A stretch of DNA of 64,000 nucleotides from Humulus lupulus (Eukaryota > Streptophyta > Magnoliopsida > Rosales > Cannabaceae). Where the stretch lies: NCBI RefSeq assembly GCF_963169125.1, contig NC_084793.1, positions 134,828,297 through 134,892,296 on the forward strand, written 5' to 3'. The position numbers and the translations under genes were made by a program. The notes under the pieces are model-generated. The model saw only the letters and a list, made by a program, of their open reading frames with translations, ran no database searches and was not told where the DNA came from. Positions 9,300 through 20,969 of this stretch are shown here, one piece after another. Every line of letters begins with the position of its first letter. Position 1 is the stretch's first letter.

Positions 9300-12200
9300 T
9301 GCCCAAAGTGAGGGAATGGACTTTGATCCTCGCTTTGGGGATTTCGATAGTGAGGTAGGACCCATGGAAGAGTTAGAGGAGGTCTTAATAGATGAGAATG
9401 ACCCTACCAGAGGGGTCAAAGTTGGAAAAAAGTTGAAGTTGGAAGTAAAAGCATAACTGGTAGAATTTTTGCGGAGGAATCAAGATGTCTTTGCCTGATC
9501 TCACAAGGATATGGTGGGTATCTCACCAACTGTGATCAACGTGGATGAAAGCTACACAGCAGTGTAGCAGAAGAGAAGATTGCTTGACAAGGAGTGAGCA
9601 AAGGCTCTCAAAGAGGAGGTGGAGCGACTAAAGGAAAACGGGTTCATAAGAGAGGCTTATTACCCTGCCTGGGTTTCAAACCCAGTATTAGTGCCCAAGT
9701 CCATTGGGAAGTGGAGGACTTGTGTGGACTTTACCGATCTGAATAAAGCATGTCATAAGGATTGTTTTCCTTTGCCAAGGATAGACCAGTTGGTTGATGC
9801 GACCTCTGGTCATGAAACTTTGTCTTTTATGGACGCTTACTCGGGGTATAATCAGATTAGTATGCACCCTCCCGATGAGGAGCATACCAGTTTCCGAACA
9901 GACATAGGGTTGTATTGTTATAAGGTCATGCCTTTCGGCTTGAAGAAAGAGGGAGCCACCTACCAACGTTTAGTGAATGACATGTTCCATGACTTAATCG
10001 GCAAAAACATGGAGGTGTACGTAGATGATATGCTGGTAAAGTCAAAGGAAGCTGAAGGACATGTACGAGATTTGGAGGAATGCTTTGCAGTACTAAGAAA
10101 GTACAGCATGAAGTTGAACCCCCTCAAATGCTCATTCGGAGTAAGTTCTGGAAAATTTCTTGGGTTTATTGTTATCTCGCGAGGAATATAAGCATATCCA
10201 GAGAAGATAAAGGCACTCGCGGAAATGAAGTCTCTAGCCAGGATTAAGGATATGCAAAGCTTGACTGGGTGGATTGTTGCTCTAAGTAGGTCCATTTCCA
10301 AACCAATGGACAAATGCGTCCCATTTTTTAACTTGCTTAGAGGAAGCAAAAAATTCGAATGGACGGAAGAATATGAGCAACCTTTTCAAGCCATAAAGGA
10401 ACACTTAGCTCAACCTCCTGCTCTTTCAAAGCCAGTAGATGGGGAGGACCTTTTTGTTTACTTAGTAGTCATAGAGCATGTTGTCAGTGCTGCTCTAGTA
10501 CGAGAAGAAGATAAGGTGCAACATCTGGTATACTATGTTAGCAAGTGGTTGATAGGAGCAGAGTCAAGGTATCCCGTGATCGAAAAGCTGGCCTATTGCT
10601 TGGTACTTGCATCTCGCAAATTGCGACCGTACTTCCAGGCACATCCCATTAAAGTACTTACTGACCAGCTGCTACGCCAAGTCTTACAGAAGCCAGAGTC
10701 ATCTAGTCGTTTACTTAAATGGGCGGTTGAATTAGGCCAATTCGAAATCAAATATCAACCAAGGTCCGCCATTAAGGGACAGGCTTTGGTGGATTTTATT
10801 GCTGAATGCACTGAGATTCCCGACCGGCAAGAGCATGTGACTGGGCAGAGAGAGGATTTTCCTACTTGGCAACTTTTTGTTGATGGGTCGTCAAACGAAC
10901 ATCATTCGAGAGCGGGGATTATATTAATCACATCGGAGAAGCACCGAATTCATTGTGCGTTGAGGTTCGGATTTAACACTTCTAATAATGAGGCGGAGTA
11001 TGAAGCCCTCCTGGCAGGATTGCGCCTGGCTAGAGATGTTTGTGCCTGGTCGGTTGAAGTAAACATCGATTCCTAGTTGGTGGTCTACCAATTCTTAGGG
11101 GAATATCAAGCAAGAGGTTTGCGCATGATGGCGTACTTGAATAAAACCAAGGACCTGCTAGCACAATTCGAGGAGTATATTATTAAGCTGGTTCCACGGG
11201 AGCAAAACTCCAATGCAGACGCTTTAGCAAAATTGGCTAGTGCAAAAGATGCTGAAACTTTGAACATAGTACCAGTGGAATACTTGGCAGAACCGAGTAT
11301 TAACGAACGGGAAGCCATGCCCATCACATTAGCTGACACTTGGACGACACCCATCATTACTTACCTTGAGCAAGGAGTCCTACCAAATAATCGTAATGAA
11401 GCCAAGAAGATTATGAGGCAAGCTGCTAGGTATATTATGATGGATGGGGTATTGTATAGAAGAGGGTACTCTATGCCACTGCTTAGATGCATAACACCTG
11501 ACTATTTGAAAAACTTACTGACCGAAGTGCACGAGGGGTTCTGCGGAGATCATGCTGGGGGGGAAAAGTCTCTCGAAAAAGATTTTGCGGCAAGGATTTT
11601 TCTGGCCTACAATGAATGAGGATTCCATGGAGTATGTGAAGAAGTGTGATAAATGCCAAAGATTTTCTAAAGTACCCAGGGCACCTCCAAATGTCTTGAA
11701 GCAGATGCAGAGTCAATGGCCTTTTGTGGTATGAGGAATTGATCTGATTGGGAGACTACCCAAAAGAAAAGGGGGAGTGTAGTTTGCAGTAGTTGTTGTG
11801 GATTATTTCACCAAGTGGAGCGAAGCTGAACCACTAGCAACGATCACCTTGAAGAAAGTGTTAGATTTTGTGGTTAAGAATATAATATGTCGCTATGTTC
11901 TGCCCAAGAAGATAGTCTCTGACAACGGCACTCAGTTCGATAGTGACTTGCTTACTAATTTCTGCACTAGACATGGCATTACGAAAAGTTTCTCCTCGGT
12001 AGCTCATTCGCAAGCCAATGAGCAGGTTGAAGTCGTAAATAATACTTTGAAGGATACTCTAAAAAAGCGTCTAGAACAAGCTAAGGGTGCTTGGGCGGAG
12101 GAATTTCCAGAGGTCCTTTGGTCATACAGAACTACTGCCTGGACAACAACTGGTCATACTCCTTTTTCCTTGGCATATGGATATGAAGCCATGTTGCCTA

Positions 12201-12567
12201 TCGAAGTTGACCCACCATCTCATCAGAGAACCACGTATGACCAGGAGGAGAATCACCAGTTGTTAGCTGAATCTTTGGATTTTGTTGAAGAAACACGAGA
12301 AAAAGCAAGCTTGAGAGTTGCTGCCCATCAGCAAAAAGTGGTCCGCTATTTTAATTCCAGAGTTAGAGATCGGAAGTTCCAGGTCAGAGATTTGGTCCTT
12401 AGAAAGGTGTTCATCAAAGACCCAGCGGCTGGAGTGCTAGGAACAAATTGGGAAGGACCGTATCAGATTGAGCAAGTCCTGCCACCCGACACTTACAAAC
12501 TTTCTCGATTAAATGGAGAGCTAATCAGGAACTATTAGAATGGCGAGCACTTGAGGAAATATTATCA
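9300..12567 (+). pseudogene. Tat-B pol remnant: RT, RNase H, second RNase H, integrase
   Basis: The pre-RT linker (VEFLRRNQDVFA) is followed by reverse transcriptase with KWRTCVDFTDLNKAC, LSFMDAYSGYNQI, MPFGLKKEGATYQR and the catalytic VYVDDMLVKS (about 10017-10046). RNase H follows (YPVIEKLAYCLVLASRKLR). The second RNase H typical of Tat elements begins LFVDGSSNEHH near 10876, with NNEAEYEALLAGLRLA and NADALAKLAS. Integrase has the zinc region (EVHEGFCGDH, CDKCQRF) and the core D, D and E segments (VVDYFTKWSEAEP, SDNGTQFDS, ANEQVEVV). One frame runs from about 9619 to 11560 with stops at 10189 and 11074. A run of seven G at 11557-11563 then shifts it by one, and the rest continues to 12536 with another stop near 11733. 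Confidence 0.93.
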
Positions 12568-13553
12568 ATGAATACTGCTTACAGAGCAGTAGCTTAGTTT
12601 CAAGTGTTGAACTTGTTATTTAAGTTTGTTTATGAACTGGCTATTTGCTAACCGATCATTTTATTTTTGAACAATTTTATTTTGTTTGAGACTCGTAATT
12701 AGACACGATTTGTCCTTATTTTCTACGAGTAATAAAAGAGATCACGCGCAGCGCGGTCGAATCTTGCTACAAATTTTGCATATGTGTTGATTATTTTTAC
12801 TTTGGTAGTGTTCAACTGTCAGTGCATTTAAAAAAAAAAAAAGAAGTTTTCTGAGAGGAAAAATCGGGTAGTGTTCAACTGGCCGGTATCCATCAGATAA
12901 ATTGCCAACATTTAAATGGTTGAATATTTTTGCAGTGTTTAACTACTGAAATATCCTCTTTATATTCGATGTGTTTCACGAGTAATAACTGCTCGAACAA
13001 ATTCGTTCAAGTAGCAAGTGATCAAGGATTTTTCAACCCTCAATCACTTGGGGGGCACATAGGGTATACTGGTATATAATTCAACACAAGCAATAAGAAA
13101 ACGAGCAAAGATATTTGTTTTTAGGCTGACTTGTAAATTTTTGAAGTCAAAAGAGGCCATTAAGCTAACTTGTTTTACAAAGATTAACTTGGAATTTTTT
13201 CAAAATTTTAAAGTTAAGAACAACTATTCGTGTGTCAACAAAACACTGTCCTCATAAAATGTTAGAGCAATAAGAATGTGAGAAAGCATACTTAGTAGTG
13301 ACTTATGAAATATTAAAAATTTCTAAGTTAGAAAACTAAGTACTCATATGAAAATGTAAGGCATCTATCAGAATAAAACTTTTAAATGACTCAATTCTAA
13401 AAAGTAAAGTGTTCATGCCAACAGCTCGGCCATACAAGCAAAATATGATAACAAGATAGTAAGATAAGTGTCTACTAGTCGGATGAGGGGCTCTCTGGTT
13501 GACTAAAGGCTTACTGGTCATCTAAGGGACTCCCTGGTCAGCTAAAAGTATGG
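12568..13553 (+). other. Tat-B region between pol and the antisense gene
   Basis: This is AT-rich, non-coding sequence. A run of 13 A lies at 12829-12841. No coding frame or RNA gene was recognised. It probably serves as pol 3' sequence and, on the minus strand, as the 3' end of the antisense transcript. Confidence 0.5.
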
Positions 13554-14105
13554 TCACTGGTTTGGTAAACTGCTAACAGGTTGATCAACACCATCCTCGG
13601 CATCGGTGACTTCCTCTGGTCGGAATGATAACGCAGGAAAAAAGGGTGTAACACCAGCAGGATTGGCTGCCTCCTCAACGGCCTTTGCCTTACACTTGGC
13701 AAGTTCTTTTGCTTTGGCCTCCTTTGTGAGAAAGTGGAGGTTGAGGGGCTTGTTCAACTTCCATACTTGGTAGAAGCAATTGAAACAAATCTCTTCATAG
13801 CGAGCAAGAACGGCTTCCTTTTCTCGCTTCAGCTCCTCATTCTCGCGAGTCATTTTCTCCAGCTGGTCAGTCAACGTCTTGTTGGTTTAAATTTGTTTCT
13901 TGTTTTCATCGACCAGCTCCCTTAGAGATCCATCCTGCTCGGCAATGGTCTTCTCCGCATGCTCGACCTTGGACTGAAGATCCCTTTCGGATGAAGTTAA
14001 AGTTTCTATCTTGGCTTGGGCTTCCACCAGCTGACCATTTAAGACCTTGATCAACTCCTTATAGTCTACTGCTCGGTGCTGAGCATGAGTGATAGTAATA
14101 AGCGA

Positions 14106-14183
14106 CTGCAGTGGAAAACCAAAAGTTACTACAAGTAGAAACAATTAATAAGAAAATGGGACATCTTATGATAAAATACTTAC
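14106..14183 (-). other. proposed intron 2 of the antisense gene
   Basis: On the minus strand the donor is GAGT/GTAAGTA, a near-consensus site, and the acceptor is CCACTGCAG/TCGC. It is a phase 0 intron (LAQLMS-SLITITH). A short intron of 78 bp. Confidence 0.65.
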
Positions 14184-14539
14184 ACTCATCAGTTGGGCAA
14201 GACCCCTTTGCAGGACGACTTCAACACTAAGTCGAGGCAAAGATTAAAAGGTTTGAATCATTGGAGCATCGTGTAAGGTTCAGTCAAGCAATTCCTTCCC
14301 AATATTGCCAGCGATGCGAAGGGGCTCACTTAAGCCAATCGAGTGAGTAGGGGTTAAACTAGCAGAAGGAGGAATTGATGAGGGAGTCAACTGCGGGATG
14401 GTGATGGGATGATCAGGTTGTCTCCCCTGACTGGTCGATATTGTCCTTGTAACTTTGCTTGGAGGGTTTGAGCTACTTCCCTCCCCAGGTTTCCTCTTTC
14501 AGGCAGAGGTAGTGTTGAATTGCTTGAACATATCTGAAT

Positions 14540-14695
14540 CTGCAAAATAGTGAAGCACAAGATTTGCTAGTAAAAATTGGAACAATATGTAGATAAATAA
14601 AAATATTTACTACTACCAGACAACTCTACAGATTCCATATAGCCATTCTCGAAGAAAGTTACTTATAACAAAATATCAAACTATGGTTACTGAAC
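14540..14695 (-). other. proposed intron 1 of the antisense gene
   Basis: On the minus strand the donor is CTCAG/GTTCAG and the acceptor is TATTTTGCAG/ATTC behind a T-rich tract. It is a phase 1 intron; joining gives Asp (G+AT) and keeps the frame (ILNS-DSDMFKQF). Confidence 0.65.
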
Positions 14696-16199
14696 CTGAG
14701 TTTAGAATTTGATCAAGAAAGTCATCCTCTTCTTCAGATGATGAGCTGAAATCTCTATGGAGCTCAATGGTCTTTCCTTTCCCAGGTTGTGAAGGAATGA
14801 CACGTCTACCCTGGTGCTCTGGAAGGGGTTCCCTGATAATAAGGTCGCCTGGTCTACGAGAGTAGAGAGATGGTTCAGGAGAGAACTGATCGGTCACTAC
14901 TTCAGTGTCAGCGTTTGACTGATCAGTTGCGTTCGCTTCTTTAGTAGTGCTGTCTCCTATGATGTTTTGATTTCTTGGTAACATCCCCACCATCTGAAGA
15001 TTGTCCACGTTGACCAACTCTTTTACATTTTTCTCCTCGGTAGACATGTGAGCAAGTTCTTCTGCTCGGGAACACATTTCCTTGGTTGGCAGAGGTTGGT
15101 GAAACGGACCTGCATGTGTGAAGGCCAAGTTGTTGGCCTTAATATCTGAAGTCAGAAAATACTTTGTATAGTATTTTCCGGGATTTGGTTTATGAGCAAT
15201 ACCATGGAGGTATTTGATCCCTTTATGCCTGTGGAATAGATGGAAAAAACCTGTATTCTTGTGGCTTGGGTTGGTCCTAAAGTCGAAGAGATAGTGCACT
15301 TCATGAGGAGTGGGTGGATCCCAACCTTGCAAAAAGTATAGAATGTATAAAGTAGATAATGCCAGAATCCCATTGGGAGCTATCTGGAAAGGGGAGACAT
15401 TGAAGTAATCTGCTACTGACTGGAAGAAAGGGTGCAGTGGAATAGTAGCTCCTGCAAATACATGGTATCTAGACCAGGCACAGTAAGGTCCACCAGGCTT
15501 GTTGGCTCTCTGATGAGGTCGCGGGCATATCACGTTTACCCCTTTCAGGCCCGAAGCTTGAATGTGTTTATTGAACATGCTGGAGTTAAGTTTGGAAGGT
15601 TTGGCTGTGAACCAAGAGGGTGTTTCGTCTTCGTCTTTTCTTGGTTTTTGAACAGCTAATTGTTGAATCTCAGTTGTAAATTTCTGGATGATCTTTCTCC
15701 GGGGTTTGCTGGTTTTTTGTATCTGACGATGCGATCTTGAAGAAGCTGCAGTTTGGACTTCACTACGCTCCACTACCTTCTGTGCCGCTCTGCGAGCCAC
15801 TTGAGGGTCTTGGTCTTGAGGAAGTCGATTGGATTTCTTCACCCTCATTTCTGGATGTTCAGCCTGTTGGTTGAGAAACTGTTCTTCGTGAAGAAAATAT
15901 AAGGCTGACCGGGGAAGGATCTTTTTAAGGCGACGAAGGCGATCTTCGGGGGTGCGACTGCTAGGGGATTTGGATGAAGAGTCGCTACTTTGAGGAGTGT
16001 CGCTTGATTGGGGAATTGAAGTGTCAGAGTTTGTATGGTTGTCACCTCCCCTGTAGTCGAAGCAATTCATCTACAAAAAAGAAAGTATGGGGAGGTGAGT
16101 AACCAAACAAACATAAATCAATCAGTGCAAAAGAAAAATATTTATTTACTGCTCGGAAAATATTTTTCTGGGTAGTAAAAATATATTTTACTCCCTAAA

Positions 16200-16790
16200 A
16201 TAAAAGTGTACGGGGGAAAAAGAAATTTTGATGCTAAAATGTATGGGGCATTTTTTACAAGCCCAAAGGCTTGGGGGCATTCAAGTGCCCGAGCGGATGG
16301 GTGTGGTGTCCGAGTGGAGCAGCAGCATGCCCGAGCGGATGGGCATGGTGTCCAAGCGGAGCTAGGGCATGTCTGGGCGGATGGTGTAATGATCGATCGG
16401 CTGGGTTAGTCAGAGCAGTTGCACCACATGTCCGAGCAGCTTGGCTCCGTATGCGCATGTCCGAGAAGCAGGCGCCGAGGAGTTGCTGGCACGCATCCGA
16501 GGAGCTACAACATGCACGCATCCGAGGAGATATGTGCATGTCTGAGAAGCTAGCACCAAGGAGTTTCTGCGTGCACATTCGAGGAGCTCTACCCTGATTC
16601 CGAGGAGTGGTTGTGTGGTGTCCGAGCGACTGGAGGTGCGCATCCGAGGGGCTGGGCTAGTCTGAGCAGTTTGCATGGTGTCCGATCGGTGGGGCACTAG
16701 TTCGAGCCAAAGGCGCTTGTGTCCGAGCAGGAGGAGGCATGCCCAATCGGTTTAGGGGCATGCCCGAATGTTTAAATAATTGGTAATGAC
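16200..16790 (+). repeat. GC-rich degenerate tandem repeat upstream of the antisense gene
   Basis: Units of roughly 20 bp built on gtgtccgagcgg and gcatgcccgagcgg recur through the stretch with many changes. GC content is much higher than in the flanks. Long open frames occur on both strands, but they reflect the repeat composition rather than proteins. On the minus strand the repeat lies just upstream of the antisense start codon. Confidence 0.75.
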
Positions 16791-16799
16791 CGATCGACC

Positions 16800-17629
16800 A
16801 TGTGCATACTTTCTAATAAACCATTTTCGAGAAGACCACAAATCTCAAAGGGCATGGACACAAACATATTTTTCTTACTCATAGGACACTACAACAAGAT
16901 CAAAATGTGGGATTTGAAAGGTTCATGAAGTTCTAGGGATTTTATTTGCTCATCAAATACCCATATACCCAAATATGCAATTTGGGATGAAAAAAAAAAT
17001 TCTTCAAATTTTCATGAAATTGGAGACAAAATTGATTTACCCATAGCCTAAACTACATCAAAACAGCCACAATATGCATCATTCACCAAAGATTCAAACA
17101 CAAATCCAAGAGTATTTTCTAAAGGGGGTTTCGGTATATAAGGGATTTTTCAAGCTTTAAGAAAAAAAAACCTACAAATGGAGATAAGGAAGAAGTGCTT
17201 ACCCAAATGTCTTGAATATGTGTTGATTTCTTGGGGAACCCTTGGATTTTCTTGAAGAAAATTGGAGCCCTTCTTGGAGTTCTTGGAGGATTTCGGCCAA
17301 GAGGAGGAGAGGCTTTGGGAGGTCACAGCCAAGATGAAATGGAGAGGTTTGTGAGCCTTTTCATTTTTGATTATGGATTGTGAGCACTTATGGGTCTATT
17401 TAAAGGGAAGAGTGGAAATTTTCACTTACCTTTGGACTCTTGGAATTCTCTTGGCTATTCTCTCTTCCACGAGTGGGAGCAATTATATGCAATGGTCATG
17501 CTCTGGTAAGACGTCGTGGTTTGTTGCAAAGGTGGGAGAATGTCTAAAGTTAGTTTTTTTTATGCCGTCAGCAGTTGGAGAAAAAATTCTATTATGTGAG
17601 TATATCATGTAATAAACTTGTGGGGAAAA
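16800..17629 (+). other. Tat-B 3' leader to the polypurine tract
   Basis: No gene was recognised. The stretch ends in the purine-rich tggggaaaa at 17621-17629, immediately before the 3' LTR, which fits the plus-strand primer (polypurine tract). On the minus strand it would be 5' leader or promoter for the antisense gene. Confidence 0.6.
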
Positions 17630-18483
17630 TGTTATCCCCAAAATTTGAAAACGATGATGTGGCAATAAAAGTGACAAGTGGCAAGAAATGGTTGAGTCAA
17701 AGGTTTTAAATTAATCTGGTGATATTACTGATATGAAAATTGCTTATCTGGTTTGGAAGTGATTTGTCCGACCTGGTAGAATTTCTGTCCGACCGGTAAA
17801 GATTTTTGACTGACCAGTCACCTGTCTTGGGCGACTAGTTAAGTGTTTGGCCAACCAGTTAGGTGTTTGGCCGACCAGTGAAGTATTTGGCCGACCGGCG
17901 GAGTGCATGGCCGACCAGTCAGCTGTTTTGGCCGACCAGTCGAGTGTTTTGGCCGACCAGTCTTTCTTCAAGGAGTGAAGTTGGACGACTAGACAGATCA
18001 TCGTTATGCAAGCAAAATTCCAATAATGGCTTCGGCTAGAATTAGTCGTACCTACGCGGGAATCTCTCAGATTATCCCAAAGAAGTCGCATATCGTTGTA
18101 TTTTAAATGTTATTATTAATTAAATATTGTGAGAGTAACAGAAATATCCTGATTATGTGGGATTTCGGTTTGTACGATCCTGAGCCTATAAATACATAGC
18201 TCATGGCATCATTGAGGGATTCGAATTCTGATTTTCCTAAGAGAGTATTTGTATTCTGAGAGAAATATTGTATTCTTTTCATTTACACTGAAGAAACTCA
18301 GTTGACACAGGTTCATCTGATCTTGAGTGTAGATCCATAAATCATAACTCTAAGTGGATCAGGCTATTACCAACATATTGTGGTTGAACCACTATAAAAA
18401 TCATCAGTGTGGTTTTGTTCTCTTGAAGGTTTATTTTAATTTTGACGTCTACTCGTCATTGGCCAAAATCATGGTGAACAACA
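17630..18483 (+). repeat. Tat-B 3' LTR
   Basis: It starts TGTTATCCCC and ends CAACA, about 854 bp. TATA box at about 18186-18194. It carries the same minisatellite region as the 5' LTR (about 17767-17970) with different unit composition, plus about 10 bp (near 17700) that the 5' copy lacks. Confidence 0.93.
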
Positions 18484-20969
18484 GAAATATAATTGGTGAT
18501 TAGTTAGGTGTCGGGAAGTAAGCGGTAAATATTAGAGACATTCGAGGAATTAGTGGGAATTGGGAGCAAGTGACCAAAATGCCCCTAGATTGATTTAAAG
18601 GCTTAGGATTTATGGGAGGGAAAATTGATCATTTTGTTTAAACTAGAGATAAGTATTGTTTTTGGCTTTGTTGCTTTAGTGGAATGTGTAGAAAACTTTA
18701 GAAGGCTGAAGGAAGGAAAGAGACAAAAGGAAAAGAAAATGAAAGAAGGAAAAACAGAAGTATTTTTTCTCTCTATCAGTTTAGGTCTTCTTCCCCTTTT
18801 ATTGAAGGAATTTGGAGCTGAAATTCAGAGAAGGCTTAGGCTAAGGCTCAACACTAGGGACCTTGATTTGGCTTGAGGAATTAGCAGAAGTTATTCATCC
18901 ATTTGAGGTAAGATTTTAAGGTTGTTTTTTAGTTTCTGGTTTTTGATGTTGAAATGGATTTTTGAGTTGAATTTTGATGGGAATTCTAGGGAATTAAGGA
19001 TGAGGTTTTGAGGAGTGAAAGCTAAGGAGGTTTGGAGGATAGCCTAAGGTCGAATTTCCCCATTAAAGGTAAGAAGCTCTAGACTTGGTCACTTGAATTC
19101 TGAAGTTTTTGGTATTCTGTTGAGTTTTTGAGTTTCAAGATCAATCATGGATTTTTCTTGGTTTGATGGTGCATGTGGTTGAGTTTTGTATGGTTGGGTC
19201 ATATGGGGTGAGATATAGGTGTTGGTAGGCTTTTTTTGGTGTTTGGTTGAGGTTTGGAAGGATTTTGGAGGGTTTTGGCTAGAGGAAGTTCGAAGAGGAA
19301 AAATCAGGGTGTTGTCTAGCTGTGACTAGCGCTGTAGCGCTAGCCTTAGGGCACTACAGTGCTAGGCTTGGGTGCTTGGGGCGTTTTTGGCTCTGTTTGT
19401 AGCGCTATAGCACCCTCCTTATGGCGTTGTAGTGCTACCCTGTTTCCAGAAGGGGGTTTCTAGGTTATTTCTTAGGGTTTTTGCTCGGGGGCTCGGGGTT
19501 TGATTCCACCACCCCATTTGGTGGAATTAGGACTTCCCGAGGGCTCGGTATTGGTCCCGAGGGCTCGGGATTGGTCCCGAGGTTAGGTTTTGGGATTGAA
19601 GTTTGGTAATGGTTCTAACTTATGACCGTGACTAGGTGTACGCTAGGGCTCAGAAGGGATCGTGCTTGGGGGTTGTCACCATTGATCAAAGCTACCGTTA
19701 TTCAAAGGTAAGAAACTGCACCTGGTTATGTGTTAATGATGGGACTAAGAGTTCCCTATATTTGTATGATGTCATAGATGGTATTATGCCATGGGAAATG
19801 TGATAAACGGCCTAAGAGTGTCGGAATCAATATTGGCGCACAGGGCGTGGCTCGACCACTAGTAGCTGAGGACAGCTTGATATTCACTGAGCTCGGTTTA
19901 AGCATGCCGGAGTCAGTGGGATAAATAGGGGGTGCGTCCTAAGGGTGTCGACCCCGATTGTTACATGTGAATTGGTTATTAATGTTAATTGATAAGCTTG
20001 GTATGATGAATGCATGATTATATGGATATTATGGATTGTTAAATGTATGATTATACTGTATGAATTATCTGACTGTTTGATTGATGACTATGCTTTGTTA
20101 TTGTGTTTTCTTGCTAGGCCTTGGCTCACGGGTGCTACGTGGTGCAGGTAAAGGCAAGGGTAAAGTGGACCAGTCCTGAGTGGGAGAGCTTTGAGGCTGA
20201 ATGTACATAGTCAGCTGATCGGCCGCCACGGCCGAGGAGTGGTACAGGACGGGAAAGCCTAAATGTCTGTTTTGCCCTTAGAGTGGCTAGTAGTTGTACC
20301 TATAACCTGAAATTTTTGTAAATTATCTTTTAGATGTTATTTCCTTTGGGATCCCATGTACAAAAATGTTTAATTATATGAAATGCAACTTTTGTGACCA
20401 AAATCTTTTAAACCTAGTTCAATTATAGTTTCAGTAACACGCTTTTAACTAAATGACTTGATTAGCAAGTCTTGCACTTTTATAAATACACAGTGTAAAG
20501 GTCTTGGCTATCCAGGGCGTTACAGTCAGGATCTAGGGTTGAGATTCAAAATTCGAAATTAGGGTTCATCACAAATTGGGGTTTGCAATTAGGGTTTAAT
20601 TTTCTTTCATTTTTGGGGTTCCTATTTCGGAAACCCTATTTGGAGTGTTCTTTTGTTCTCACCGCTGGCACAGAAGGACTGCCCAGCCGTCGATCAACCA
20701 AACCCCACCGTCTGAGGTCCGGAAATGCCATGAGTAGAGCCCACGCGCCTCCGTAGTCTGCTGATTAATCCCCCACGCATCGGCGTGTGTGCTGTTCTAC
20801 TGCCGTGCTTTCGACTCTGGTTGGTCCCCACATCTTTCTTGGCACTTTTCTGCCCAGTTTGTGTTCTTCTCCGGTCATTTTCATCTCTGTTTTTGTTCAG
20901 ATCTTGTGTTTAGGAGGTTCCTTTTCTTGGCTTTGTTTACTTGTTTTCTCCATATTTGCTTTTGAGGTT

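Larger units (their letters stand above)
13554..16070 (-). pseudogene. antisense multi-exon gene of the Tat element (gypsy-type transposon ORF)
   Basis: The first exon, 16070-14696, encodes about 458 residues: a Ser/Pro/Arg/Lys-rich basic N-terminus, then a conserved-looking core (YHVFAGATIPLHPFFQSVAD, FNVSPFQIAPNGILALSTLY) resembling the plant family annotated as putative gypsy-type transposase, which forms the extra antisense ORF of Tat elements, then an acidic tail (SSSSEEEDDFL). Spliced exons can be proposed at 14539-14184 and 14105-13554. The introns have GT-AG ends and the frame is kept across both. Exon 3 is a Lys/Glu-rich coiled coil (KIETLTSSERDLQSKVEHAE). Exon 2 has three in-frame stops and exon 3 has one near 13887, so this copy is broken. 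The function of the family is unknown; a role in enzymatic transposition is not shown. Confidence 0.82.
6959..18483 (+). mobile_element. Ty3/gypsy Tat-lineage element Tat-B (two LTRs, with antisense gene)
   Basis: This 11.5-kb element has LTRs at 6959-7796 and 17630-18483 and a perfect target duplication GAAAT (6954-6958 and 18484-18488) once a one-base loss at the 5' LTR start is allowed for (TTTATTCCC against TGTTATCCC). The order is LTR, primer region, gag, pol (reverse transcriptase, RNase H, second RNase H, integrase), a 5-kb downstream region with an antisense gene and a GC-rich repeat, polypurine tract, LTR. The second RNase H and the extra antisense gene are established traits of Tat-lineage elements. 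The protease is missing and pol has stops, so it is non-autonomous. Confidence 0.94.
6557..20524 (+). mobile_element. solo-type long LTR (TGTAACG family), split by the Tat element
   Basis: The LTR begins TGTAACGACCC at 6557 and ends GGGCGTTACA at 20524. Its own sequence is 6557-6958 plus 18484-20524 (about 2.44 kb). The flanks GCCAG (6552-6556) and GTCAG (20525-20529) match at 4 of 5 bases, so the target duplication is slightly eroded. No internal retroelement coding remains except the nested Tat element, which points to a solo LTR left by LTR-LTR recombination. It shares the block ggctcacgggtgctacgtgg with LTRs near 27560, 53360 and (reversed) 62530. Ty3/gypsy chromovirus origin is likely but inferred. 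Confidence 0.85.

Noticed and set aside
16271..16597. Overlapping open frames of about 100 codons on both strands with Cys, Ser, Trp or Arg-rich products
   Set aside because: They come from the GC-rich degenerate tandem repeat; both strands and several frames are open with no family resemblance.
17150..17332. Minus-strand frame of 60 codons upstream of the antisense gene
   Set aside because: It has a Ser-rich start but no link by splice sites to the antisense exons that I could support; probably leader.
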